Source: an uncultured bacterium (GTDB lineage Bacteria > Latescibacterota > UBA2968 > UBA8231). Taken from it: DNA of 35,188 nucleotides. Below the pieces are notes generated by a model that was given only the letters and a program-made list of their open reading frames with translations, did not search any database and was not told the origin of the DNA. Position 1 is the first letter of the stretch. The number at the start of each line of letters is the position of its first letter. Made by a program: the position numbers and the translations under genes. The stretch covers positions 1-35,188 of the forward strand of contig CALDFW010000100.1 in NCBI GenBank assembly GCA_937942165.1. The letters are read 5' to 3'. Of the stretch, positions 9,484-18,314 are shown one piece after another.

Positions 9484-10894
9484 ACTGGCGACGTTCTAAG
9501 CATCGTATCCGCCAGCGCAGCCACACAAAAGAGATCGTGGATGTGATCGCCGCGCCTAGTGCAAGTGCCAACCACACGGATTCTATACCCATCGACAGCA
9601 CGCGCACAAAGAGGTATGCCAGCGCCCCGCTGACCAACACCACGCGCATCGCCGTCAGCAGCAGGCTCGGTATACCCTCGCCCAAGCCTTGAAAGATTCG
9701 GCCGCTGATAACCCCGATTGTTATAAACGGAAAAGCAAACACCATTGTGCGTATATAGCTCACTGCCATGGCAACGATCGCGGCATCATCGGTAAAGATC
9801 GCGTAGACAAAGGGGGCAGAAAAATAGAACAGTGCTCCGAATCCGAACGCCATAAACTGGCCGCGCACGAATACGTAGTTGACCGTTTCACGAATCAGGT
9901 CGATGCGACCAGCACCCAAAAACATGCCCGTCAGCGTTACCATACTCGATGCCAAAGCAAACGTCGGCAGAAAGTAAACGGAGTCGAGGCGACCTCCAAT
10001 TCCATAGGCGGCGACGGCGTTTGATCCAAAGGTGGAGATTAACCGATTAAAAAATACGCCGCCCATCGACATGACGACCATGGAAAGCGATGCAGGAAAG
10101 CCAATCTGTAGAATGCTTCGCACCACATCCCAAGCAAAGACAAACGCACGCACGGGAGGCTCTAAGTAGGTCCCCTTGCGCACAAAGAAGTAGTAGATAA
10201 AAACGACGAACACCGCGGATTGACTAATCAACGTCGCCCAAGCTGCACCAGCAATGCCCAAACCCGCAGTGAAGATAAGCAGCGGATCGAGCACCAAATT
10301 AAGCAGCGTTCCCCCGATTTGGAATGCGATGGGTGTGCGCGTATCACCTTCTCCAGTGAGGATGGAGCGAAACTGCACGTTGAGATTGGAAAAGACAAAG
10401 CTCGGAGCAAGGATATTAAAGTAGATGAGCGCACTCTGCAGGACGTTGGCAGGAACCCCTAGCGCCCCGAAGAGTTCTCTGCGAAATATCAAACCCAAAG
10501 CGGGAATGGACAGTCCAATCAACGCACCGACGAGTAGGGCGTGGCTAGCTGCGTTATCGGCTGCCACTTTGTCTTTTGCGCCGAGCAAACGGGCAATCGC
10601 ACTTGTGGCTCCTACGCCCAGTCCAAACGTAATGCCAATAGAAAGGAGTCCCAGCGGCATATTAAACGTGAGCGCAGCAACGGCATCGTTGCCCAACATC
10701 CCGACAAAGATCATGTCCGTAAAACCGTAGGCCGTCTGAACGGCCATTCCCAACATAACGGGCACGGCCAACTTCCAAACGGCCTTATGCGGCTCGGCAA
10801 TAAATTCGTCTACCCGGTTGCTCCGTTCTTTGCCCGAAAATCGCTCCCCTTGCTGCACTAGTTTCACGCCCGTTTCTTCACATTTGTGTATCAA
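9482..10894 (-). CDS. MATE family efflux transporter
   Basis: 470 aa; LAVPVMLGMAVQTAYGFTDMIFVGMLGNDAVAALTF, 'RSILTGEGDTRTPIAFQIGGTLLNLVLDPLLIF' are MATE signatures. Confidence 0.95.
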   Translation of the reverse strand: MIHKCEETGVKLVQQGERFSGKERSNRVDEFIAEPHKAVWKLAVPVMLGMAVQTAYGFTDMIFVGMLGNDAVAALTFNMPLGLLSIGITFGLGVGATSAIARLLGAKDKVAADNAASHALLVGALIGLSIPALGLIFRRELFGALGVPANVLQSALIYFNILAPSFVFSNLNVQFRSILTGEGDTRTPIAFQIGGTLLNLVLDPLLIFTAGLGIAGAAWATLISQSAVFVVFIYYFFVRKGTYLEPPVRAFVFAWDVVRSILQIGFPASLSMVVMSMGGVFFNRLISTFGSNAVAAYGIGGRLDSVYFLPTFALASSMVTLTGMFLGAGRIDLIRETVNYVFVRGQFMAFGFGALFYFSAPFVYAIFTDDAAIVAMAVSYIRTMVFAFPFITIGVISGRIFQGLGEGIPSLLLTAMRVVLVSGALAYLFVRVLSMGIESVWLALALGAAITSTISFVWLRWRIRCLERRQ

Positions 10895-10980
10895 AATCGG
10901 GGCATGAGATCGCTCTACCGCCGCCGTCTATTAGGTCGAGACTATAATACGAACCTTTTCGACGTCGGCAAGCGCCTGCC

Positions 10981-11009
10981 TTGACACAAAACCGCAGTCT
11001 CACCATACT
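10981..11009 (+). promoter_or_regulatory. Candidate sigma-70 promoter TTGACA-N17-CATACT
   Basis: -35 at 10981-10986, 17-nt spacer, -10 at 11004-11009, 57 bp upstream of the FAD-subunit start. Confidence 0.5.
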
Positions 11010-11066
11010 TATGCCCGGACAGAAAACACACACTATGTTCGTGATCCCTTATGAGGAGGATTTCCC

Positions 11067-11975
11067 TTGAAGGACTTCGAATACTGCGCACCAAAAACCC
11101 TGCGCGAAACCGTGTCTTTACTGGCAGATAAGGGCGACAATGCCCGGATATTAGCCGGCGGAACAGACCTGATTGTGCAGTTGCGCAGCAAGCGTTTTGA
11201 GACCGAACGCGTCATCGATATAAAGCATGTTCCCGAACTTAATGAACTCTCTTTTGGCAACCGAAAAGGTCTCGTTATCGGAGCAGGTGTGCCGTGTTGG
11301 CGCATCTACAATGATTCGGAAGTCGTCGATCGCTATCCCGGGCTAATCGATTCTGCCTCTATCATAGGTGGCATCCAGATTCAGGGACGCGCCACGCTGG
11401 GCGGCAATTTGTGCAACGCCTCTCCAAGCGCCGACACCACGCCGAGTCTGATCGCCCATTCAGCGGTATGTCATATCGTTGGCCCAGAGGGTAAACGCAG
11501 CATGCCGGTTGAAGATTTTTGCGTAGCACCCGGTAAAAATGCCCTCAATCCGGGTGAACTCCTCGTATCCCTGCAGATTCCCGCTAACAAAAAGAATCAG
11601 GGCGCTCACTACCAGCGCTTTATCCCGCGTAACGAAATGGATATCGCCGTTGTCGGAGTCGGATCATGGGTCGAATTGGCCAATAGAGGCAAAGAGTTTA
11701 AGAAGGTGCGCATTGCCCTAGCTTCAGTGGGGCCGACACCGATCTTTGCCAGTGCAGCGAGCCAAGCACTCGTCGGACAAGCCGTAAGTGACGAAGCCAT
11801 CGCCGCGGCCGGTGAAGCCGCACAAAGCGTTGCCAGTCCCATCTCCGATATGCGCGGACCGGCCGAATTCCGGACACACCTAATAGGGGTACTTGTCAAA
11901 CGCACTCTAGAGGGTGCCATAGCACGAGCAAAGGGGCAGTTTGTCGCCAATGCCATTCAAGAAGCCGCCGGTTAA
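11067..11975 (+). CDS. FAD-binding subunit of CO dehydrogenase/xanthine dehydrogenase-type enzyme (CoxM-like)
   Basis: ILAGGTDLIVQLR, GRATLGGNLCNASPSADTTPSLIAH. TTG start at 11067 with SD GAGGAGGA. Confidence 0.92.
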   Translation: MKDFEYCAPKTLRETVSLLADKGDNARILAGGTDLIVQLRSKRFETERVIDIKHVPELNELSFGNRKGLVIGAGVPCWRIYNDSEVVDRYPGLIDSASIIGGIQIQGRATLGGNLCNASPSADTTPSLIAHSAVCHIVGPEGKRSMPVEDFCVAPGKNALNPGELLVSLQIPANKKNQGAHYQRFIPRNEMDIAVVGVGSWVELANRGKEFKKVRIALASVGPTPIFASAASQALVGQAVSDEAIAAAGEAAQSVASPISDMRGPAEFRTHLIGVLVKRTLEGAIARAKGQFVANAIQEAAG

Positions 11976-12023
11976 TTTGCCCGCGACGCTACAAGTAGCG
12001 ATACCACGTTAACGGAGCTTATA

Positions 12024-12500
12024 ATGAGCAAAATACACGTTCAGACAAAACTAAACGGCGAAGATACAGAATTCCTCTGCGAGCCGCGTCAAAGCCTGCT
12101 CGAAGTCCTGCGAGAAACGCTGGGCTTTACCGGTACAAAAGAGGGGTGCGGCGACGGAAACTGCGGTGCTTGTTCGGTGCAAATCGACGGCGTCTTGGCC
12201 AACTCTTGCCTCGTCTTGGCCCTAGAGGCCGATGGCAAAGAGATCACCACAGTTGAAGGACTTGCCTCGCCCGAGGGACTACATCCGATACAGCAGAAAT
12301 TCCTCGAGCACGCAGCTCTGCAGTGCGGCATTTGCACGCCCGGCTTCCTCGTTGCGGCCAAGGCTTTGCTGGATCACAACCCAAATCCCAGCGAACACGA
12401 AGTGCGTCACTGGTTGGCGGGCAACCTCTGTCGCTGCACGGGCTACGACAAGATTGTTCGCGCCGTGCTCGATACGGCACAGGAAATGCAGACCGCTTAG
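12024..12500 (+). CDS. (2Fe-2S)-binding subunit of CO dehydrogenase/xanthine dehydrogenase-type enzyme (CoxS-like)
   Basis: GCGDGNCGACSVQIDG, LQCGICTPGFLVAAKALL, GNLCRCTGYDKIV: both 2Fe-2S motifs present. Confidence 0.95.
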   Translation: MSKIHVQTKLNGEDTEFLCEPRQSLLEVLRETLGFTGTKEGCGDGNCGACSVQIDGVLANSCLVLALEADGKEITTVEGLASPEGLHPIQQKFLEHAALQCGICTPGFLVAAKALLDHNPNPSEHEVRHWLAGNLCRCTGYDKIVRAVLDTAQEMQTA

Positions 12501-12544
12501 CAGAGCTCGGCACAGCCTGCGCGCAGTCGGGAAAGTCGACGGTT

Positions 12545-12811
12545 ATGCCCATCGCCTGGATTCCTCCGCTCCTGCAAAAACTGACCAACGGACAAGGACA
12601 GATTCCAACCGATGGTCAAACAGTCAGGCAGGTGATTGACCATCTCGACGCACACTATCCGGGCTTTAAAGCGCGGATATGTAACGAGCAGGATCAGATC
12701 CGCCCAGAGATCGCCGTAGCTGTAGATGGCGAAGTCGTCACTTCCGGACTGCGAACCCGGGTGAACGACGCCAGCGAAGTGCACTTTCTTCCAGCTCTAG
12801 CCGGCGGCTAA
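12545..12811 (+). CDS. MoaD/ThiS-family ubiquitin-like sulfur carrier, C-terminal Gly-Gly
   Basis: MPIAWIPPLLQKLTNGQGQIPTDGQTVRQVIDHLDAHYPGFKARICNEQDQIRPEIAVAVDGEVV...VHFLPALAGG; start reassigned within the 162-aa ORF. Confidence 0.88.
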   Translation: MPIAWIPPLLQKLTNGQGQIPTDGQTVRQVIDHLDAHYPGFKARICNEQDQIRPEIAVAVDGEVVTSGLRTRVNDASEVHFLPALAGG

Positions 12812-12830
12812 CTCAGCCGATTCCCGCAGA

Positions 12831-12871
12831 CTCAAAGGCTCGACTGCTCCCATGCAAGTCGAGCCTTTGAG
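12831..12871 (+). terminator. Intrinsic terminator, 15-bp perfect stem CTCAAAGGCTCGACT/AGTCGAGCCTTTGAG
   Basis: Arms 12831-12845 and 12857-12871, followed by TTTATCAT, 20 nt after the MoaD-like stop. Confidence 0.8.
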
Positions 12872-13195
12872 TTTATCATCTCCGCAGAAATCTGCAATTA
12901 TTGCACCCGGCTCACATTTTTTTTTTCGGCCAGCGCAGCCCCCCAGCAGCAATAATCATAACTGGTTCCGTTGCATACAGTTATGCCTACTGTCGCTAAA
13001 GTGGCATAGATCTCGCTATACCTCTATGCACATTAGACCAGACATCCTGCGTATCATCTAAGCACAGGGTGATAGGGTCTCTGTAAAGGGGTTTAAATGC
13101 GGGAGCATATGCGTACACTGCAATAATTGCATCTTATTGGAGCAGGAAAGCCGGTAAGAATGCAAAAAATGCATACAGCACAACGGAGCATAAAT

Positions 13196-13543
13196 ATGAG
13201 TAACACACACACAGCGGAAACCGCGAATCAAGTCATAGACCAAGTCAAGAACGTGGCACAGCATGCGATCGGATGCATAGATCATCTAGTCGGAAGTGAT
13301 ACGGTTTGCACCGATGCCGCTTCCGTGCAAACCGTTGACGATCTGCTTGCTCAGCTGAGTTCCGAGGCGTTCAAAGTCATGGGAAAATACTTTGGCCTGT
13401 CGGGAGATGAACCGCTCAGCGCCCGTGAAATCAGCCTCTCCATGGGCCTGAGCGAAGAGCGGATCCTAGAAGTAATCAATCAGGCACTGCGGCAGCTGAG
13501 AGAATTCGACAGCGCCGAAGAGCTCGAGCGTAAAGTAGCCTGA
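13196..13543 (+). CDS. Small (115 aa) protein with sigma-70 region-4-like HTH
   Basis: C-terminal half LLAQLSSEAFKVMGKYFGLSGDEPLSAREISLSMGLSEERILEVINQALRQLREF resembles sigma4 (FGL.gdeP.t..EIg..lglS.eRv.qi...AL.kLR). ATG at 13196 with SD CGGAG. Confidence 0.65.
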   Translation: MSNTHTAETANQVIDQVKNVAQHAIGCIDHLVGSDTVCTDAASVQTVDDLLAQLSSEAFKVMGKYFGLSGDEPLSAREISLSMGLSEERILEVINQALRQLREFDSAEELERKVA

Positions 13544-13561
13544 CGCCTTACCATCTTAAAC

Positions 13562-13606
13562 AAAAAGCGGGGTCGATAGCCTAGTGTGCTATCGACCCCG
13601 CTTTTT
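13562..13606. terminator. Bidirectional intrinsic terminator, 18-bp perfect stem AAAAAGCGGGGTCGATAG/CTATCGACCCCGCTTTTT
   Basis: Arms 13562-13579 and 13589-13606, between convergent genes (sigma4-like and dut). Confidence 0.9.
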
Positions 13607-13642
13607 GCTTTCTGCGCTGCGCTTTACGGCGTCTCTTCCCGA

Positions 13643-14083
13643 CTATTTCACTCCGGTAGAACCAAATCCTCCGCGTCCGCGTTCGGTCTCACTCAGCACA
13701 TCGACTTCGACCAATTGACCGCGTGTGACGGGCGCAAAAAGCAGCTGAGCGATACGCTCGCCAGGTTCAATAGGTTGGACTTCCTGGGAAAGGTTAACGA
13801 GGATAACGCCTACCTCACCTCGATAATCTGCGTCTATCGTACCGGGTGCGTTGAGCACTGTGAGGCCGCGCTTCAAGGCCAACCCACTGCGCGGGCGCAC
13901 CTGCGCTTCGTAGCCAGCTGGAATCTCTAGGTAGAGACCGGTCGGAACAAGAGTCCGTTCGCCGGGAGAAAGCACGACGGTTTCCCCCAAATCTGCACGC
14001 AGATCCATACCCGCACTCTGGTCAGTCTCGTATTCGGGCAATGCATGCTGCGTCTTGCGCACAACGCGCACTTCAATCTCCAC
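13643..14083 (-). CDS. dut: dUTP diphosphatase
   Basis: Five dUTPase motifs: [64 protein letters not shown] start at 14083 is likely (ORF extends to 14146). Confidence 0.94.
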   Translation of the reverse strand: MEIEVRVVRKTQHALPEYETDQSAGMDLRADLGETVVLSPGERTLVPTGLYLEIPAGYEAQVRPRSGLALKRGLTVLNAPGTIDADYRGEVGVILVNLSQEVQPIEPGERIAQLLFAPVTRGQLVEVDVLSETERGRGGFGSTGVK

Positions 14084-14087
14084 GATA

Positions 14088-15293
14088 TTACGCCTCTGCT
14101 CGATCGGCCAGCCAACGTTGACGCAGGTTGCGCACGTAAACAGCACCCAGCGTATAAGAGATCGAAGCGAAGAGGCTCAGCACGCCTGCAATAAAAACAA
14201 TAAGGACGCGCTGCGGACGCGCCTTGATCTCGGGCGGGATCGCCGGATCCAGCACCTGAACCGTTGCCGTGTTGTTGCGAGATTCAATCAGCGACTCAGC
14301 CTCCTGCTGCAGCAAGAGCTGCATGAGCGCCTTCTGCACCAATACGTCTTTTTCGAGAATGGCGTAGTCCTGCGCGACTTTGGGAATGTCGCGCAGCGGT
14401 AAAAACAGGTTTTCTTCCATCTCCAACGTCTGAGGTCCTCGCATCATGCCACGACTGTCGACGTTCAGACCATCGCGCAGGAAGGTCATAGCGTCTTGGC
14501 GCAGCAGAATCTCACGCTCTAACTTCTTGACTCTGTCATGCGACTCGTCCAGTCCCGAAGCAATCATACCCTGACGCATAATCTCTAGCTCCATAGCGTC
14601 AGTCTGCATGGCCGCTGCTGCACCGATAACGGCGCGCGCCTGGTCTTCAATAGAGATCGCATTATGCTCTGACTGAAATTCCTGCAGGTTGCCCATAACC
14701 GAGTCGAGACGCACTTCCCCTTCAATCCGCAAAACCTGAATAAAGCCCATGCGCTCTCTGGCTGATATCTGCCCGATAGCCTTGTTCGTGCTGTCGAGAA
14801 TAACCGTGTAGTGATTGGCCATTTGAGCGGCCATCTGCGGATCGCGATCAAGCACGGAAATCACAATCGTGCCCTCTTCACTCTTGTCGATTACCGTTTT
14901 TTCGGCCAGCGTCTCGACTGCATCCGTCATCGTCTCTACCCCATAACGCTCCTTGAGAGAAAAGGTATGAACCATGCTGCGGCGCGTATGCATACTCTTA
15001 AGCGTGGCGATAAAAATGTCGGCAGGCGTTCCCTTTTCGCCCAAGCGCAGAGTCGGAATTGGCAGCGCTGAAAGCAGATCAGAAAAGCCAAAACCCTGTT
15101 TTTGTTCTTTAGGAGGCAGCAACTGTGCCGTCGCCTCGTATTCTTTGGGGATGAGAAAGCTCAGCGCACCGGCTAACACACATACCAAGAGCGTGCCGCC
15201 GACAATCAGTCCCCGAGCAGCATGAAGCGCGGAGAATAGATCGAGAATATCGACCTCTTTTTTTTCCATGGCCTTAGTGACTCCTTTGCACAA
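14088..15293 (-). CDS. Wzz/GumC-like polysaccharide chain-length determinant
   Basis: [48 protein letters not shown], periplasmic coiled-coil region, C-terminal TM segment. Confidence 0.88.
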   Translation of the reverse strand: MCKGVTKAMEKKEVDILDLFSALHAARGLIVGGTLLVCVLAGALSFLIPKEYEATAQLLPPKEQKQGFGFSDLLSALPIPTLRLGEKGTPADIFIATLKSMHTRRSMVHTFSLKERYGVETMTDAVETLAEKTVIDKSEEGTIVISVLDRDPQMAAQMANHYTVILDSTNKAIGQISARERMGFIQVLRIEGEVRLDSVMGNLQEFQSEHNAISIEDQARAVIGAAAAMQTDAMELEIMRQGMIASGLDESHDRVKKLEREILLRQDAMTFLRDGLNVDSRGMMRGPQTLEMEENLFLPLRDIPKVAQDYAILEKDVLVQKALMQLLLQQEAESLIESRNNTATVQVLDPAIPPEIKARPQRVLIVFIAGVLSLFASISYTLGAVYVRNLRQRWLADRAEA

Positions 15294-15311
15294 ATGACAT
15301 CATTCGCTACC

Positions 15312-17090
15312 CTATATGGACCGAACGAGAATTAAGAGCGTAAGGGTCTCTGCAATCGTGCGCATAGTCGACTGGGTAAATTCCCAAATATTGACGCGCT
15401 CCTTCTCAGGCACCCAGATCTCATCACCCGCTTCGACAAGTAGATCGTTCTTTAATTCTTCGCGCAGGCCCGTACGAGCGCGGATTAAGCGCGCACCGTC
15501 TTTGTCTGCTTCGTACGTATAACCGCCGGCTAGCTCTAAGTAATACCCCACGGTACGTCCGTCCTCATGGTCGATTAAACCCGGCTTCTCTACCTGACCG
15601 CTCGTGCTGATCGTGCGCCTAGCCGTCGGGATAAAAATAACATCTCCACTTTCCAAAAAGATGTTTTGCGACATATCATCGTCTAAATACAGACGCTCAA
15701 AGTCTATGGCAGCTCGGGCCTTGTCTTCTCGCGCCTTGGTCTTTAGATACGCCTTGTCCTCCGCCGTCATATCGGCCAAACCGCTTACAGCAGACAGTTT
15801 GCGAAGTCGATCCAATTCGGGGTCGACCCGCTTGCGCAACTTAGAGCGAATAACTTTGGACGCAATCAGCGAAGCTCTGTCGGTGAGACCACCCGCAGGT
15901 CCATCGATAATATCGCGTACGCGCGTTTCCCCCTCGACAATGCGATAACGCCCTCGATATTCGACCTCGCCGTAGACCAACACCGTCGGCATTTGCTGCC
16001 ACAGAGAGCGAGAGCGAATGAATACCATATCGTTGGGCTGTAAAGGCATATCAAGTAGATCCTCCATTACAAACTCTTGCCCAGCCACATCGTTATCCCC
16101 CAAGACTATTTTCCGCGCTACCTCTGTGCCTAAGTCAAAACGCCAGAGCTCTAAGCGACGAATGGGCTCGTCCAAGCGCAGGCCCTTGGCTAAAATAAAT
16201 AGGTCACCAATCGTATCGCCCTCGCGGTATTCGTATTTTCCCTCTTGGTTGATGGCTCCATATATGTAAAGTGATTCTCCCCTGAAGCCGACGTGCAGCA
16301 CATCACCCATGCGGATGTACGGATTATGCTCTAAACGGCCCGTTGCAAGAAACATGTCGTAGTCTACGATTTCTTGACCGCCGTCGCGATGATTGATCTG
16401 GATCGAACGTCGTCCAGCCGGACGATTCTGAATGCGTCGAACGCGCGTCACCTTGCGACCGTCTATCTCTTCTTGTATGGACGAACCCCTCAGTTCATCG
16501 AGAAAGCCTCCAGCCCGTTCGATTAGGTCAGACACGCGCGTGGCTGGATGTATAGTGAAACTTCCCTCGCTGAGCACTGCGCCCGTTATGTACGCCGTGA
16601 AAAAACGCATACTCCCGAGAGAAATTGTTATTTCCACACCGGGATATTTTTTTTGTGCGGCATCGTACACCAACCGTTTAGCATCGGCCAGCGTCATTTC
16701 CGAGACGTGAAATGAACCCACCGTAGGAATGAGTACATTGCCCTCGGGATCTACCTGTAGCATGTACGACAAATCAAACTCACCCCATATGTAAAGCTGT
16801 AGCACATCCCCAGGACCAACGAGGTACTCTTCCGGGTTGATATCGCGATCCTGACTGATGCGCAGCCGCTCTACTTCCTCACCAGAGGGCATGCGCATTT
16901 TTCCGGACACAATATCGTTATCGAGACCGGGAATATTCGCCCCGGGAATGTTATCTAGTTCCTCTTCTTCCTCAGCACTATTATCCACCAAGGACTGCAG
17001 TTCGTCTGGATCCTGCGCCCAGCCTGGCAGCGCGGTCACCAAGCCAGCAAACGCCGTCAATAAGACGATCATCATGATCCGCATTTTCAT
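15312..17090 (-). CDS. Polysaccharide export outer-membrane protein (Wza-like, SLBB repeats)
   Basis: YLVGPGDVLQLYIWGEFDLSYMLQVDPEGNVLIPTVGSFHVSEMTLADAKRLV plus several SLBB-like repeats. ATG at 17090 with SD AGGAGGAAGG preferred over 17129. Confidence 0.92.
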   Translation of the reverse strand: MKMRIMMIVLLTAFAGLVTALPGWAQDPDELQSLVDNSAEEEEELDNIPGANIPGLDNDIVSGKMRMPSGEEVERLRISQDRDINPEEYLVGPGDVLQLYIWGEFDLSYMLQVDPEGNVLIPTVGSFHVSEMTLADAKRLVYDAAQKKYPGVEITISLGSMRFFTAYITGAVLSEGSFTIHPATRVSDLIERAGGFLDELRGSSIQEEIDGRKVTRVRRIQNRPAGRRSIQINHRDGGQEIVDYDMFLATGRLEHNPYIRMGDVLHVGFRGESLYIYGAINQEGKYEYREGDTIGDLFILAKGLRLDEPIRRLELWRFDLGTEVARKIVLGDNDVAGQEFVMEDLLDMPLQPNDMVFIRSRSLWQQMPTVLVYGEVEYRGRYRIVEGETRVRDIIDGPAGGLTDRASLIASKVIRSKLRKRVDPELDRLRKLSAVSGLADMTAEDKAYLKTKAREDKARAAIDFERLYLDDDMSQNIFLESGDVIFIPTARRTISTSGQVEKPGLIDHEDGRTVGYYLELAGGYTYEADKDGARLIRARTGLREELKNDLLVEAGDEIWVPEKERVNIWEFTQSTMRTIAETLTLLILVRSI

Positions 17091-17103
17091 CCTTCCTCCT
17101 GTA

Positions 17104-18108
17104 TTATCGCTTGCCGTAGTTACGAGCATAATAAGTGCGAAAATCTTCTCCGCTCTTTATGCTGCGCCACCATGGTTCATTTTGCACATACCAATCTACG
17201 GTGCGCTGCATAGCTTCCTCGTAGTCTGACTGAGGCTTCCACCCCAGGGCCTTGAGCTTGCTCGAATCCAATGCATAGCGCAAATCATGCCCCTTTCTAT
17301 CCGTCACATACTGAATGAGGCTCTCCGGTTTTCCCAGCATATCCAAGATGGTTTTCACCACTTCGATCCCCGTTGCGTCGTTGTCCCCTCCCACGTTATA
17401 CGCCTCACCAACGAGTCCCGTGTGTAGCACTAGGTCGATGGCGGTGCAGTGATCTTCCACGTAGAGGTGATCGCGCACCTGCGATCCGTCCCCATAGACG
17501 GGCAGCGGCAGATCGTCAATCGCATTAGTCACAAACAGCGGAACGCGCTTTTCCGGGTATTGGTAAGGACCGATATTATTGGAGCAGCGCGTTATAAGCG
17601 TCGGCAGTTCATGGGTGATTTGGAAAGCGCGCACGAGGAGTTCAGCACTGGCTTTACTCGCCGAGTAAGGACTGCGCGGCTCAAGGGGCCACTCCTCTGT
17701 CCACTCGCCCTCGTCTATGCTTCCGTAGACCTCGTCAGTGCTCACCTGTAAAAAGCGTTCGACACCGTATTCACGCGCGCAGTCTAGCAGCGTATACGTG
17801 CCGTTGATATTGGTCTGTACAAATTCAGCTCCCCCCATGATGGAGCGATCTACGTGGGTCTCCGCTGCAAAATTGACCACGTAATCAGCCTCTTGAACTA
17901 GGGGTTCGACCACCTGCGCATCGCATATGTCACCTTCGACAAATCGATAACGCGCATCGACTTCGACCGCCATTAAATTCGCGAGATTTCCCGCGTAAGT
18001 GAGTTTGTCGAGGTTGATAATGCGATAGTCGGAATATTTGTCCAACATATACTGGACAAAGTTACTTCCGATAAACCCACAACCTCCAGTGACCAACAAT
18101 GTCTTCAT
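17104..18108 (-). CDS. rmlB: dTDP-glucose 4,6-dehydratase
   Basis: MKTLLVTGGCGFIGSNFVQYML, FAAETHVDRSI, STDEVYGS, YSASKASAE, DHCTAIDLVLH. Confidence 0.94.
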   Translation of the reverse strand: MKTLLVTGGCGFIGSNFVQYMLDKYSDYRIINLDKLTYAGNLANLMAVEVDARYRFVEGDICDAQVVEPLVQEADYVVNFAAETHVDRSIMGGAEFVQTNINGTYTLLDCAREYGVERFLQVSTDEVYGSIDEGEWTEEWPLEPRSPYSASKASAELLVRAFQITHELPTLITRCSNNIGPYQYPEKRVPLFVTNAIDDLPLPVYGDGSQVRDHLYVEDHCTAIDLVLHTGLVGEAYNVGGDNDATGIEVVKTILDMLGKPESLIQYVTDRKGHDLRYALDSSKLKALGWKPQSDYEEAMQRTVDWYVQNEPWWRSIKSGEDFRTYYARNYGKR

Positions 18109-18285
18109 AAAAAACACCCCATCTACAGAAAACCGGAAACATCGACGCGCACATCAGCTTGAATGCGCTCAGAAAAACGGGCCATATTAACCGCCAAACA
18201 AGGCGCATTAAAAGGGCGGAGCGCTTTGGGAAGGGAGCGTACAGAGCACACATCAGACGATAAACTTAATCTCTGAGGACCCTTT

Positions 18286-18314
18286 ACAATAGAGTGAGCA
18301 ACATCAATTGTCAA
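18286..18314 (-). promoter_or_regulatory. Candidate sigma-70 promoter TTGACA-N17-TATTGT for the rmlB operon
   Basis: Minus strand: -35 at 18314-18309, 17-nt spacer, -10 at 18291-18286; -35 overlaps the tatD stop codon. Confidence 0.6.

Noticed and set aside
9689-10024. 111-aa + strand ORF inside the MATE gene
   Set aside because: Antisense shadow of a clear MATE transporter; low-complexity charged composition.
12917-12926. T10 homopolymer as a terminator
   Set aside because: No GC-rich stem immediately upstream; the true terminator is the 12831-12871 hairpin.
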